From UTCFX2 sp963788305 (GTDB lineage: Bacteria; Chloroflexota; Anaerolineae; Anaerolineales; UBA4823): 64,000 nt of DNA. The stretch spans positions 1-64,000 of the forward strand of contig CAWBGK010000004.1 in assembly GCA_963788305.1 (NCBI GenBank). Reading direction: 5' to 3'. Position numbers and translations under genes: made by a program. The notes beneath the pieces were generated by a model that made no database searches, was not told the DNA's origin, and saw only the letters and a list, made by a program, of their open reading frames with translations. Each line of letters opens with the position of its first letter. Position 1 is the stretch's first letter. This document shows positions 17,735 to 28,315 of the stretch, piece after piece.

Positions 17735-18457
17735 ATGTTTCAAATTAATGACCCTTTTTCGGTTCGAAATCCGCGTGATCTCCTCGAGACCCAAATTCAA
17801 CCTGTATCCCTCGTCAACATCATCGTTGAACGCTTCAAACAATCCATCGTTAGTGGACAATACAAACCAGGGCAGAGTATCAACGAATCACAGCTGGCTG
17901 AAAAAATGGGCGTTTCACGTGGGACACTTCGAGAAGCCTTCCGAATCCTGATAAGCGAAGGGATGCTTGAAAAATTACCCAACAGGTCTTTAAGAGTCAG
18001 GATTTTATCTGCAGAGAAAGCCTGGGAGATCATCACCCTGCGGGCTGAACTGGAATGTTTTGCAGCGAGATTGGTTTCTCTAAAACTCACCAAAGAAAAA
18101 ATTAATCAACTGCAGAAAATTTGTCAAAAGCTTGACGAAGCAGCTTCCATGGATGACGATCCCACTTTTTCCCATTGGGATTTTCAGCTCCACAGGTCTA
18201 TCATGGCATTTTCGGAACATGAGCTGCTGTTCGAAACCTGGTTGAAAATCGGTTCCTGGATTCTGCTCATGTTTGCAAATGAAGCCCACACCAAAGGAGA
18301 GCTGCTTGCAAATGCAGTAAACCACAGGAACATCGTTGAAGCGATAATCTCTGGTGATCCAAACAAAGCCCAGGACACGATCAAAAAGGACCTTTTAGAC
18401 CAATCTGAGCTTTGGCGAGCTCTCCAGGCGGATCACAATCTTTTTTCGAAGACTTGA
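17735..18457 (+). CDS. GntR-family regulator with FCD domain
   Basis: A 240-residue transcription factor. The N-terminal winged helix (about residues 22-90) has the family P-G-Q and S-R-G-T-L-R-E-A recognition-helix motif. The C-terminal all-helical FCD domain (about 100-225) keeps the metal/ligand pattern D-x3-H (D145, H149) and a later N-H-R-N-I segment. FCD regulators sense sugar acids and related carboxylates. It heads the plus-strand catabolic cluster and is preceded by a strong promoter and a palindrome. The cluster content (isomerases, uronate enzymes nearby) fits a sugar-acid effector, but the effector is not known. Confidence 0.9.
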   Translation: MFQINDPFSVRNPRDLLETQIQPVSLVNIIVERFKQSIVSGQYKPGQSINESQLAEKMGVSRGTLREAFRILISEGMLEKLPNRSLRVRILSAEKAWEIITLRAELECFAARLVSLKLTKEKINQLQKICQKLDEAASMDDDPTFSHWDFQLHRSIMAFSEHELLFETWLKIGSWILLMFANEAHTKGELLANAVNHRNIVEAIISGDPNKAQDTIKKDLLDQSELWRALQADHNLFSKT

Positions 18458-18510
18458 TCTCAAAAACTCAATCATGAATCACGTTCGAATTTGGAACAGG
18501 GAAAAGAAAA

Positions 18511-19404
18511 ATGAAAATCGTCTGCTGTTGGTTGTATGCGATTGATAAGTACGGCTTTCCTCCATCTATGGAACACATCCTCCAGGCCATCTCGGATATG
18601 GGCGAGCTTGGTTTTGAGTATATTGAATTGGAAGGCGTTGGTTTTGACAATTTAGGTCAAGTGATCGACCATCAAGATCAAATCAAGCTGGCGCTTCAGA
18701 ATGCAGGGGTCAAGCTGGCTAACTTTGCTGCCGTCCTGCCGGAAATGATCTCACCTGATGCAAAAATCGCTGCCAGAGCCATGGAGCTGTTCGAACGGGC
18801 TGCCAAAATGGCGGTCTACCTGGAGACGCCGCGCATCTGGATCGACTCCTACTTTCCCCCGCTGGAGTTGAAAGAAGGCACAGCCATGACCGAAGCAATC
18901 AACTTCGGACAGGTGTATCAGGTGCGCATCCCGGAAGGCTTTAGCTGGCGGAAATTCTGGGACAGTTATGTCGAGACGATTTCGCAGGCCAACAAGATTG
19001 CAAAAGCTCATGGTTTGGAGCTGCTGATCGAGCCACGAGTCGGTGAAGTGACTGCGAATACGGATGCTCTGCTGCGCCTTTTTGATGCGGTTGGAGATCC
19101 AAATTTGGGATGTATCTTTGATACCGCCCATCTGCATGCACAAAAAGAGCTTTTACCGCTCAGTGTGGAAAAATTAGGCCGGAGAATCCGCTATATTCAT
19201 GTGGCGGATAATGACAGCCGGATCAACCATCATCTTGTTCCGGGAGAGGGAAATATCGATTGGGAAGAAGTCTTTCTGGCGCTCAAACGGCAGGGTTTCG
19301 ACGGCTGCTATGCGATTGATCTCGAAGAAATGCCATCGTTGGAGCAACGCTTTTTGGAATGTAAGCAAATCTTGGAAGGCTATGGTCAAAGACTCGGCCT
19401 TTGA
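18511..19404 (+). CDS. Sugar phosphate isomerase/epimerase, copy 1 (TIM barrel)
   Basis: A 297-residue protein of the xylose-isomerase-like / AP-endonuclease-2 TIM-barrel family. Metal-site segments are visible: an L-L-I-E-P-R strand (about residue 170), F-D-T-A-H-L-H (about 207), H-V-A-D-N-D (about 230) and a C-terminal A-I-D-L-E-E strand. Members isomerise or epimerise ketoses and inositol-type polyols. A GGGAAAAG ribosome site precedes the ATG, 53 bases after the regulator. It is related to the gene at 30168, which shares the N-terminal K-I-x-C-x-Y/W pattern. The substrate is unknown. Confidence 0.85.
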   Translation: MKIVCCWLYAIDKYGFPPSMEHILQAISDMGELGFEYIELEGVGFDNLGQVIDHQDQIKLALQNAGVKLANFAAVLPEMISPDAKIAARAMELFERAAKMAVYLETPRIWIDSYFPPLELKEGTAMTEAINFGQVYQVRIPEGFSWRKFWDSYVETISQANKIAKAHGLELLIEPRVGEVTANTDALLRLFDAVGDPNLGCIFDTAHLHAQKELLPLSVEKLGRRIRYIHVADNDSRINHHLVPGEGNIDWEEVFLALKRQGFDGCYAIDLEEMPSLEQRFLECKQILEGYGQRLGL

Positions 19405-19444
19405 TTCCGCTGGTTCCTGACGATCAAGATTAGAAAGGAAGCGC

Positions 19445-20227
19445 ATGGCTGTTCTTCCAGTCTTCAGCACGAAAATCGGTGAGCTTCGGGTAAAAGTATA
19501 TGGATCAAACCACGAGATGGGTTTGGCTGGCTCCGATCTGGCCTCCGAAATCATTGTTCAGGCGCTTAAGGAAAAAAAGTGCGCAAATCTGATAATGGCC
19601 TCGGCGAATTCACAGCTCTCCTTCTTGGACGCATTGGGTGAGCTGCCGGGCATCGATTGGAAACAAGTCAATTTCTTTCACATGGACGAATATATCGGGA
19701 TCAGCGCTGGTCATCCGGCGAGTTTCTCTGCGTTTCTGCGCCGACACCTGCTGGATAGGATCGTACCTGGAGCCTTTTATCCGATCCCGACCGAAGGAGA
19801 AATTGCGTCCATCTGCAGGGGTTACGAGCAGCTGCTGCACACCCATCCGGCTGACTTGTGCGTGATGGGGATAGGGGAAAACGGTCATGTCGCGTTCAAC
19901 GATCCTCCCTATGCCGATTTTAAGGACCAGCTCTGGGTGAAACCGGTAGAAATCGATGATGTCTCTCGTCAGCAGCAGGTTAAGGAAGGTCATTTCGTGC
20001 AATTAGACAGCGTCCCCCGTCATGCGGTCACGCTCACCATCCCGGCGCTTTTGGCTGCCAGGCATATTCTGGTGCTTGTCCCAGAAAAGCGCAAAGCGGA
20101 TGCCGTGAAGAAAAGTTTGTTTGGCCCTATCGTTGAGACCTGCCCGGCATCGATCTTGCGAAAAGCAGCCCACGCCCAACTCTTGCTCGATACCGATTCA
20201 GCCGCCGATTGTTTTTCTCTGGACTAG
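19445..20227 (+). CDS. Glucosamine-6-phosphate deaminase-like protein
   Basis: A 260-residue NagB/6-phosphogluconolactonase-fold protein. The F-H-M-D-E-Y-I-G catalytic strand (about residue 78) and a G-E-N-G-H-V-A-F-N-D segment (about residue 144) are clear. In classic NagB the second segment has Asp-His-Glu; here the first position is Asn and the third is Asp, as in several distant NagB-like groups. NagB converts glucosamine-6-phosphate to fructose-6-phosphate and ammonia; another amino-sugar phosphate is equally possible here. An AGAAAGGAAG site precedes the ATG. It lies within the GntR-led cluster. Confidence 0.85.
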   Translation: MAVLPVFSTKIGELRVKVYGSNHEMGLAGSDLASEIIVQALKEKKCANLIMASANSQLSFLDALGELPGIDWKQVNFFHMDEYIGISAGHPASFSAFLRRHLLDRIVPGAFYPIPTEGEIASICRGYEQLLHTHPADLCVMGIGENGHVAFNDPPYADFKDQLWVKPVEIDDVSRQQQVKEGHFVQLDSVPRHAVTLTIPALLAARHILVLVPEKRKADAVKKSLFGPIVETCPASILRKAAHAQLLLDTDSAADCFSLD

Positions 20228-20275
20228 CACCAACCGGGATAAGTTGATCGAAATTCTGCACAAAAAATACCGACA

Positions 20276-21064
20276 ATGACTCTCAGCTACTTTGACTGCA
20301 ACTGTTCGATCGGGCGCTTTGCGATCCCCCAACCGGGGTCATTCTTCACACCCGAAGCCCTGCTGGCAGAGATGGACTATACCGGGATCGACCAGGCGCT
20401 TGTGCACCATGCCTGGGCTCGGGAATACAGCCCAGCGGAGGGCAATTCTCGACTCTTAGATGAAATTGCAGGTAACGAGCGGCTGGTACCATGCTGGGTG
20501 GTGATGCCGCACCATACGGGCGAATTCCCTGCCCCGGCTGCGCTGGTCTCCTTGCTTGTTGAACAGGGTATCAGGGCTGTGCGAATTTTTCCAGCATCGG
20601 AATTCAATAACTGGAGTTTAAGCTCCTGGTCGGCAGATGGATTGTTGGGTGCGCTGGCTGAAATTCACATTCCTTTATTTGTCAGTTTTGATCAAATTAC
20701 CTGGGATGGTATTTATACGATCTGTAAGTCGCATCCCGAGCTTCCAATTATCGTCACAGAAGTGCGCTATGAGGAATACCGGGCGATTTACCCCTTGTTT
20801 GAAGCGCTTCCGAACCTGCATATTGATCTCTGCTGGACAATCGTCCATTGCGGTCTGGAGGCAGCGGTGGACCGCTTTGGACCGCAGCGTTTTCTGTTTG
20901 GCAGCCGGATGCCGATTTTCTCAGCCGGACCGGCACTTTGCTACATCCAATACGCTGAATTGAGCGATAAAGCCAGGCGGCTGATCGCGGGTGACAACCT
21001 GCGCAGGCTGCTCGCCTGGCCAGAGCTGGTAAATGCGAAGGAACAAACGAAGGAGCGGTTGTGA
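20276..21064 (+). CDS. Amidohydrolase-2-like TIM-barrel protein
   Basis: A 262-residue protein with the overall layout of the amidohydrolase-2 family: an N-terminal F-D-C-N strand, a middle I-R-A-V-R-I-F-P segment and a C-terminal F-G-S-R-M-P segment. The classic N-terminal H-x-H metal motif is replaced by D-C-N-C and the terminal Asp by Arg. It may have lost metal-dependent hydrolysis and act as a partner of the following gene. The stop overlaps the GTG start of that gene by four bases, so the two proteins are probably made together. Confidence 0.65.
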   Translation: MTLSYFDCNCSIGRFAIPQPGSFFTPEALLAEMDYTGIDQALVHHAWAREYSPAEGNSRLLDEIAGNERLVPCWVVMPHHTGEFPAPAALVSLLVEQGIRAVRIFPASEFNNWSLSSWSADGLLGALAEIHIPLFVSFDQITWDGIYTICKSHPELPIIVTEVRYEEYRAIYPLFEALPNLHIDLCWTIVHCGLEAAVDRFGPQRFLFGSRMPIFSAGPALCYIQYAELSDKARRLIAGDNLRRLLAWPELVNAKEQTKERL

Positions 21065-21958
21065 TACCAATCCCAACAACTCAGGATATTGAACCTGTTG
21101 TTGATTTTCGGGATGAGCCGATATTTATCCGTTCCCGTGCAGGACTGCCTCTGGATGAACTTGTGATCGATGCACATGGGCACTTAGGTTCCTGGAGGCA
21201 GTTCGCGATCCCTCAATCAGACGCGGCTGGATTGGTAAAGGTCATGGACCGTTGCGGGGTTCGAGGCGATCGCGATCAGCGGGATGCTGAGTATTGGACC
21301 AGACTATAAAGCCGGGAATAAAGCTGTGGCTGAGGCGGCTGAGGCATATCCAGGCCGTTTCATTGGTTATGTGACGATTAACCCAAATTATCCGGCGATT
21401 GAAATCAAAGAAGAGCTGGATTACTGGTTGGGGAACCATCCGTGGATGCGTGCGATCAAGCTGCACCCGGCGTATCACGACTACCCCATTAACGGATCGG
21501 CTTACGTGCCTGCATTTGAGGCTGCCCGGCGTTATCGAGCGCCGGTGCTGATCCACACCTGGGGTGTCGGGCAAGAAGCTGCTTTGTGCGGTCCGGAAAT
21601 GATAATAGATATCGCCAATGCCTATCCGGATGTACCATTTATTCTAGGACATTCCGGTGGGCTGCTGAGAGGCTATCGAGCAGCAGTGAATTCGGCGCTT
21701 CGCTGCAGGAACATTTTCCTGGAAACCTGCGGTTCTTTTCAAGCAATGGGTTTGGTCGAGCATCTGGTCGAACGAGTAGGCAGCCAACGAGTTCTTTTTG
21801 GGTCAGACGTATGCTTCCTGGCATTGACCGCTGAGCTGGGGCGTGTGACCTTCGCGAAGCTCAGCACGGCAGACAAGCGCAACATATTAGGATTGAACGC
21901 TGCCCGGTTGTTTGGTTGGCGAAACCTCGAAGGGATAGACCAGGTAACGCAACCATGA
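21061..21958 (+). CDS. Amidohydrolase-2 family metalloenzyme (frameshifted)
   Basis: It starts GTG at 21061, overlapping the previous gene. The first frame stops at 21309, and the rest is read in another frame to 21958. One extra base at the GGGG run 21256-21259 explains the break, and removing it gives exactly 298 residues. It has an intact metal site: D-A-H-G-H near residue 40, K-L-H-P in the middle, I-H-T-W, a G-H-S-G-G strand and F-G-S-D near the end. The family hydrolyses or decarboxylates small aromatic or lactone substrates; a sugar lactone would fit this cluster. Its stop overlaps the next start. Confidence 0.8.
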
Positions 21959-23086
21959 TGAATTCCTACGAAAGGGTTCGAAATGCACTTGCGCATGTCC
22001 AACCGGATCGTCCTCCAGCGGATGGCGCGTTCTGCCCGGAGATATGGCGATCGCTTCGGGAGCACTTCAAGACGAATGTCGATGAAGAAATTCTGGTCGA
22101 GCTGGGTATAGATTTCCGCCAGGCAGTCATTGAGCCGCCCAGCCATTTTGCTGCCACGGCCGTACCGGCGCCCGTCGATGCAGATGTGGGCGTCGGCTCA
22201 CGAAATCTGGTGAAGATGTTGTCCGACAGATGAATTCGAGGACGATCGCGGCATCCGCCGCGCGATTGGAAGCACGGAAGACTATTTTCATTTCACCTAT
22301 CACCCATTGAGTGATGCTGATCATCTAGACACTTACACCTTCCCGGATCCAGATCTACCCGAGCGATACGCGCATCTAGACTTATGCGTGGATCGTTTTA
22401 AGAATAAGTACATGATCGGGATCGAGACCGGCAATATTTTTCGGGATGCCTGGGAACTCCGCGGGATGGACCAATTCTTGATGGATACCCTGCTCAACCC
22501 CGATTTTGTCACCCGGCTTCTCGATATCATTACGGAAACAAAAATAATTGAAGTCACAAGATTGTTCGAACACGGGGCAGATATCGTCCAGATGGTAGGG
22601 GATATCGCCAGCCAAAAAGGTATGCTTGTCTCTCCTCATTGGTGGCGTGCTGAGATAAAACCAAGGTTAGCCAGGATCATTGAGTCGACGCACCGCCCCG
22701 GAATATATTATTACTTCCACAGCGACGGAGCAATGCAAACCGTACTACCCGACCTCATTGAAATAGGTTTTGATATTGTGAACCCGCTTCAGCCAGAATG
22801 CATGGATATCCTCGCGATCAAACGCGAGTACGGATCCCGTTTTTCCATGCATTCAACCATGTCTTCGCAGCATACGCTCCCATTTGGCACTTCAGAAGAC
22901 GTGCGGTCAGAAATTAGGGCGCGCATTCGTGAATGCGGAGCAGACGGTGGCTTGATTCTCGCACCTTCGAATATCGTCCAGCCAGATGTGCCATTGGAGA
23001 ACCTTCTGGCGCTCTATGATGAAATCAAACATCCTGGCAAATCATCGGGCAATGTGAAATCTGTGTCAATCGAGGAGAATAAATGA
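21955..23086 (+). CDS. UroD/MtaA-like protein 1 (frameshifted)
   Basis: The N-terminal frame (from ATG 21955 or 21958) stops at 22233. The remaining frame is open from about 22229 to 23086. One extra base near 22225 gives 376 residues, normal for uroporphyrinogen-decarboxylase-fold proteins. It starts with the family E-R-V-R-N-A-L segment. A Y-F-H-S-D-G strand and an N-P-L-Q-P-E segment replace the zinc-binding H-x-C...C seen in cobalamin/CoM methyltransferases such as MtaA, so metal binding is doubtful. Such non-heme UroD-like genes are common in sugar and methyl-group clusters with unclear roles. Both ends overlap neighbours (ATGA). Confidence 0.75.
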
Positions 23087-24117
23087 CCCTGAAATTCGGG
23101 ATAATTGGTGCAGGGAATATCGCTCCAGTCCATGCGACTGCCATACAGTGCATCCCTGACTCGGAATTGGTTGCTGTCGCCGATTCCAACATGGATCGCG
23201 CCCAGGCAATAACCACACAATCTGGCGGCGATGCCTATACGAATTACCATGATATCCTGGCGCGCCCCGATGTGGATATCGTCACCCTTTGCGTCCCGCA
23301 TTATCTGCATTCACGGATCACGATTGAAGCTGCTGCTGCCGGAAAGCATGTGTTATGCGAAAAACCGATGGCCATCTCGGTGAATGAATGCGACCAAATG
23401 ATCGCAGCATGCGAGCAGGCGGGCGTCACGCTTGGCGTCATTTTCCAGGGTCGCTTTGAGCCCCTTGCGCTGAGGTTAAAATCAGCCATCGAATCAGACG
23501 AGCTGGGCCGGCTCTTGTGGGTTAGCGCAAATACCTTTTGGCATCGAACGGATGCATACTACGACACCGGCATCTGGCGCGGCACCTGGGCGTACGAAGG
23601 TGGCGGAGTTCTGATCAACCAGGCAATTCATGCGCTGGACCTCCTGCTCTGGATTGCCGGATCGCCTTCTCGTGTGACAGCTCAAATCCGGACCCTTAAC
23701 CATAAAATTGAAGTTGAAGATTGCGCATTGGCAAGCCTTGAGTATGATAACGGCCAGCTGGGTCTGGTGCAAGCCACAACAATCGCAATCCCAGGATACC
23801 CGGAGCGGCTGGAATTTTATGGGGATCAAGGCAGCGTAATCTACCACAAAGGGCAGGGTCAGCTGGAATGGCATTTTTTGGATAGCAGTAATGATAGAGT
23901 AGACAAATCAGAGGCGAGCAGTGGAGCGGCAAGACCCATGGATATTTCTGCTGCAGGTCACATCGCCCAATTCAATGATTTTGCACAATCAATTCGCGAG
24001 AAACGTCGTCCGAAAGTGAGCGGTGAGGATGGGCGGCTCAGCATTGAGCTTGTGGAGGCGATCTACCTGTCCTCACGCAAGCAAACCACCGTTGCGCTTC
24101 CGCTCCTGTCTGCTTAG
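23083..24117 (+). CDS. Gfo/Idh/MocA-family oxidoreductase
   Basis: A 344-residue NAD(P)-dependent dehydrogenase. The N-terminal Rossmann motif G-I-I-G-A-G-N-I-A is at residues 6-14. The catalytic E-K-P motif (C-E-K-P-M-A) is at about 94-97. The C-terminal alpha/beta domain contains the W-R-G-T-W-A-Y-E-G-G-G segment and the downstream His (N-Q-A-I-H-A-L-D) typical of sugar or inositol oxidation. The start overlaps the previous stop (ATGA), so it is co-translated. It probably oxidises a sugar, inositol or derived polyol for this cluster. Confidence 0.92.
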   Translation: MTLKFGIIGAGNIAPVHATAIQCIPDSELVAVADSNMDRAQAITTQSGGDAYTNYHDILARPDVDIVTLCVPHYLHSRITIEAAAAGKHVLCEKPMAISVNECDQMIAACEQAGVTLGVIFQGRFEPLALRLKSAIESDELGRLLWVSANTFWHRTDAYYDTGIWRGTWAYEGGGVLINQAIHALDLLLWIAGSPSRVTAQIRTLNHKIEVEDCALASLEYDNGQLGLVQATTIAIPGYPERLEFYGDQGSVIYHKGQGQLEWHFLDSSNDRVDKSEASSGAARPMDISAAGHIAQFNDFAQSIREKRRPKVSGEDGRLSIELVEAIYLSSRKQTTVALPLLSA

Positions 24118-24218
24118 CCGGAAGCATTCGTCTGGTAGGGAAACTAGCTGTCCACGAAGTTCAAAAGAAAAGATTATTAGGTTTGTGAAATACTTTTTAC
24201 AACGAAAGGATTGTCGAA

Positions 24219-25497
24219 ATGGGAAAAAGCACTAAATTAGCTTTATTGGATGGGGAAAAAGCAGTATCCAGCAATTATGAGGAGCGCTGGCCGATAATCG
24301 ATGAAGATACGGTGAACGCTGTCGTCCAGCATATGCTGACAGAAGACCTCTCCATTGCCGATGGCAGCGGGATCGTGGACGAATTTGAGAATAATTTTGC
24401 TCGCTACCATGGTGTGGAACATGCTCTTGTTCAAAATAATGGCACGTCGGCGCTTCATGCTGCCTATTTTGCTGTTGGAGTGGGGCCTGGGGATGAAGTG
24501 ATCGTCCCTACCTACACATGGCCATCCACGGCAAATGCAGTCCTCTCCTGCAATGCTACCCCGGTCTTTTGCGATGTTGATCCCAGGACCCTTTGTGCTG
24601 ACCCAGCCGACATCGAGAGAAGAATTACGCCCCAAACCAAAGCAATTGGTGTGGTTCATATCTGGGGACATCCTGCTGATATGGACGCAATCAACGAGAT
24701 TGCCAGGAAACACAATCTCAAGGTCATCGAGGACGCTGCGCACGCGCATGGTGCAACCTATAAAGGGCGAAAGGTCGGGACTCTGGGCGATATCGGTTGT
24801 TACAGCCTGCAGGCAAGCAAGATGATTATTGGCGGTGAGGCGGGGATTGCAATAACAGATAACCCGGAATATTTCGATAGAATGTTGGCGCTCTCCCATT
24901 ATGGAGGTCGGATTGAGGTCGATCAAGTTACAGGAAAATATCAGGACTTTGCTTATACAGGTCTGGGGCCGAAATACCGGGTCCATCCAATTGCTGCCGT
25001 AATCGCAAATATTCAATTCCAACACCTGGACGAATGGATTCAATTGCGTCAGAGCAATCTCAACAAATTATCGGCAGGTTTGCAAGGCCTTCGCGGCATC
25101 GAGCCGTCCTTCACTGAGCAAAATTGTACCCGAGGAGGTTATTACGGATACCGAATCAAATACCATCCTGAGCAATTGAATCACCTCCCGATTGATCGGT
25201 TTATCACGGCGCTGCAGGCTGAGGGTGTCGATGCGTTTCCTGAACGCTACAGGCTGCTCCATCGTCAAATGCTTTATCGTGGTGCAAGCTACTATGAAAA
25301 GGTGACTGGCTATAAATGGCCATTACGCTCCAATCCGGGAGATCCACTATCAAGATCAAGATTTCCCTGTCGCAGTGGATATCCATCCAAGATTGATTGG
25401 TTTACCTACCTTTACACATCACTGTCCCGAGGTGCTTGACCAGTATATCGAAGCATTTGCAAAAGTCATCGAGAACCTGGATCAAATCGAAGGATAA
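24219..25497 (+). CDS. DegT/DnrJ/EryC1 aminotransferase (frameshifted at C-terminus)
   Basis: A PLP-dependent sugar aminotransferase. The frame as read ends at 25439. Removing one G from the GGG at 25337-25339 restores a proper C-terminus to 25497 with the family H-P-R-L-I-G-L-P-T-F segment, giving 425 residues. N-N-G-T-S-A-L lies near residue 74, E-D-A-A-H-A-H near 172 and the PLP lysine in S-L-Q-A-S-K near 199. These enzymes aminate keto-sugars; with the adjacent Gfo/Idh/MocA dehydrogenase this resembles oxidation-amination pairs for aminocyclitols or amino sugars. A CGAAAGGA ribosome site precedes the start. Confidence 0.88.
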
Positions 25498-25724
25498 GGT
25501 TTCCTTAAGCCAAATGTTCAGCCAAAGGGACTCGAGAAATCTCAAACTGCAACCTGGCGCTTGGATTCAGGTTCACTCAGGCGAATACGAAGAGTTTTAC
25601 ACCGGAAATTCAAAATGGATGTAGACTCAAGAAGGAGGTGAATACGTATATACATGGTTAAGGTTAGTTATCAGGATAGTCCAATCGAATCGCAGTGTAA
25701 ACTTTTGAGAAGGAGAATCAAGAA

Positions 25725-27123
25725 ATGTCGAAAAAACAATATTTCTTCAACACCGTAGTCATATTGGCAGTGTTGCTTCTTGCGGTGTCCGGTTGTGCGC
25801 CAGCTGCACAGCCCACCCAGGCGCCTGCTGCCGAAGCGCCTGCTGCCGAAGCGCCCGCTGCCGAAGCTCCAGCACCAGCACCTGCAGAGGAAGCAGTTAC
25901 GCTGACCATCTGGACCGGCTATCCGGAGCTGGAACCACTTTACAGGGATGTCGCTGACCAATTCATGGCGACCCACCCGAATGTAAAATTTGAGTTCTTG
26001 AGCACAACGTTGAGAGAATTCGAGACGAAACTCCAGGCCGCATTGCCAACCGGCACTGGTCCAGACATCTTCGACGTCATGCCGAATATCACTCCGATCC
26101 TGATTGAAGGCGAGCTGATTGATCCCAATCCGCCTGATGTCGACGCGCTCGTCAAGGGTGGGGCTTACGATGAATTCACAGTGAACTACTTCACATTTGA
26201 CGGCAAGACTTTCGGCATACCGATGTTGGATGGCAGTAAGGCATCGCTGTTCTACAACAAAGATATGTTTAAAGAAGCCGGGTTAGATCCCGAAAAACCT
26301 CCGGCGACCTTCGAGGAGATGATGGATTTCTCCGAGAAGCTGGTGAAGTATGATGCTGCTGGAAACATTCTGCGCAGCGGGATGAGCCTGCGTCTGTCTG
26401 GCCAGGGAAGTGGAATCGCCGAAAAGTTCTGGTTCTTCCTGCACAACATGGGCGGCGATGTCATCGTTCCTACCGCCGATGGCACAAAGTGGCATAACGG
26501 ATATGACAACGAAGCCGGTCAAAAGGCATTGAAGTTCCACATCGACGCCGTGCATAAGCTGCACGTCGACGACCAACAGGTCAAGCACGACGCTGAAGCC
26601 TTTGTGACTGAGCAGACGGCCATGTTCCTGCGCGAAATCATGGGTAATTGGAGAAGTAGCCTCCAAAGCGCCAGATTTAAACTATGGTTCCGCCCCAATG
26701 CCCAAGGATATGCGCTTCGACACCCTGACCCAACCCGCTGGAGTTTACGTAGCCAAGAGCTCCAAGAACCCCGATGTAGCCTGGGAATTTGCCAAGCTTC
26801 TCACCAACCCGGAGAACACCATATCTCAAATCGAGAAGACGGGCTGGATTTCACCTCGCGCCGACGTTGACTGGGCACCTCTCCTCGAAAAATCCCCGCA
26901 GTATGAGGTGTTCGTCAATCCGCCAGCAGAGCTTGGCTATTATGTCTACCCACTGCTTACCAGTTTCGATGAGATCTTGACCAAGATGGCAGACCGCCTG
27001 GTAGCGGCTTACCTGGACGCCTCTCTGGTGGACGATCCTGAAGCACTTGCTGCAACCGTCAAAGCGATGGCCGAAGAGACTGATTCGATCCTGAAGCAGG
27101 CCGGGATATATGGGACAGACTAG
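25725..27123 (+). CDS. ABC sugar transporter, substrate-binding lipoprotein (frameshifted)
   Basis: A 465-residue extracellular solute-binding protein (family 1 type) after correcting one extra base near 26660, where the frame shifts. The signal peptide ends in V-S-G-C, followed by an Ala/Pro/Glu linker with a tandem repeat. The mature part begins L-T-I-W-T-G-Y. It has the P-D-I-F-D strand near residue 125 and F-G-I-P-M-L-D near 165, typical of carbohydrate-binding proteins. It pairs with the two permeases at 27350 and 28312; no ATPase gene is in the window, so a shared MsiK/UgpC-type ATPase is presumed. Confidence 0.9.
25821..25865 (+). repeat. Three 15-bp tandem repeats in the SBP linker
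   Basis: Units at 25821-25835, 25836-25850 and 25851-25865 are identical except for one base in the third. They encode A-P-A-A-E repeats in the flexible linker between the lipid anchor and the binding domain. Copy number could vary by slippage without frame change. Confidence 0.9.
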
Positions 27124-27214
27124 GCTTAAGAGCTAAGACTGCGGCAACCGACAGGCATTCAGTAAGTATCCTGTGCTTTATTGCCCGCCTTAATAATAGC
27201 CTATCCCACAATTC

Positions 27215-27255
27215 GGTGTGTCTGCAGATGTCAATCTTGCTTCTGCAGACACACC
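27215..27255 (+). terminator. 13-bp hairpin between SBP and permease genes
   Basis: The arms 27215-27227 and 27243-27255 pair perfectly with a 15-base loop. It lies 91 bases after the binding-protein stop and 94 before the permease start, with no T tract. In other ABC operons such a structure protects binding-protein mRNA or attenuates permease expression; the position fits that role. Confidence 0.55.
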
Positions 27256-27349
27256 ACCCCTTTACTGGCGTTACCCTGGATCGAAACTCGATAAGCGGAA
27301 GTCTACAGCAAGTTGAAAAATCGATTGACGATTTTTGCGGAGAAAAACC

Positions 27350-28315
27350 ATGAGCGTAACAAGCCTGGATAAGACCGGTAAGAAACCGGCAGTGAATCGG
27401 CTGGCAACTTTTAACGATAAGTTCCTGGGGAAAAATCCCCAGCAGCGATCGAAATTATTATTTTGCTATGCGATGCTGACCCCGATCATGTTGTTATTCT
27501 TTTATATCCGCATCTATCCCATTTTGCGAACGTTATTCATTAGCTTTTTCAATTGGGATTACACCCGCCGTGTCCACCCTTTCATTGGAATCACAAATTA
27601 TCAGATCATGCTCACGGATAGCCGTTTCCTCGATGCACTCAGGAACACCGCTTTGTTTTCCGTTGCCACAGTGTTATTAAGCATCATCCTGGCTCTGCCG
27701 CTCTCCATTGTCCTGGCAGGAAAGATCAAGCTCGCCCCCATCTATCAGGCAATCTTCTTCATCCCCTTCATTACACCCATGGTACCGATGGCGGTGGCCT
27801 GGAAATGGATCTATGATGCCAAGTACGGTATTTTAAATTATGTATTATCGCTCTTCCATATTTCACCCGTCGGTTGGCTAACTTACCCAGAAACAGCGCT
27901 TTGGGCGATCATTTTTATGAGCGTCTGGAAGGTCATCGGATATAACATGGTTCTCTTTCTGGTGGGGATCAAGAATATCCCAGCAACTTATTATGAAGCA
28001 GCCGAGCTGGACGGCGGCGGAAGCTGGAATCTGTTCCGCTACATCACCTTCCCGCTGCTGCGTCCGATGTTGCTATTTGTTTTAGTCACTTCTACGATAA
28101 ACGCATTCAACGTGTTCACGCAGGTGTACGTGATGACGCTGGGCTCTCAATCCGCACCCGGCAGCGCGGTACGGGTGCTGGTCTATGACATCTACTCCAA
28201 CGGTTTTCAATTCCGGAAGATGGGCTACGCATCTGCGGAAGCTGTGTTTCTGACAGTAGTCGTCTTATTGTTGACGTTGGTGCAGTTTAAATTCTTCCGG
28301 ACTGAAGAGGGATGA
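27350..28315 (+). CDS. ABC sugar transporter permease 1
   Basis: About 321 residues with six hydrophobic segments, of the MalF/UgpA type. The cytoplasmic EAA loop reads E-A-A-E-L-D-G-G-G-S near residue 222. The ATG at 27350 follows GCGGAG; an in-frame start five codons earlier is less likely. It forms the heterodimeric channel with the next gene, which it overlaps (ATGA). Confidence 0.93.
   Translation: MSVTSLDKTGKKPAVNRLATFNDKFLGKNPQQRSKLLFCYAMLTPIMLLFFYIRIYPILRTLFISFFNWDYTRRVHPFIGITNYQIMLTDSRFLDALRNTALFSVATVLLSIILALPLSIVLAGKIKLAPIYQAIFFIPFITPMVPMAVAWKWIYDAKYGILNYVLSLFHISPVGWLTYPETALWAIIFMSVWKVIGYNMVLFLVGIKNIPATYYEAAELDGGGSWNLFRYITFPLLRPMLLFVLVTSTINAFNVFTQVYVMTLGSQSAPGSAVRVLVYDIYSNGFQFRKMGYASAEAVFLTVVVLLLTLVQFKFFRTEEG

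Noticed and set aside
25654..25758. A 34-codon frame after an AAGGAGGTG sequence, before the sugar-binding lipoprotein
   Set aside because: The spacing from the ribosome-like site to the ATG is about 15 bases, the frame overlaps the lipoprotein gene, and the peptide is basic without recognisable features.
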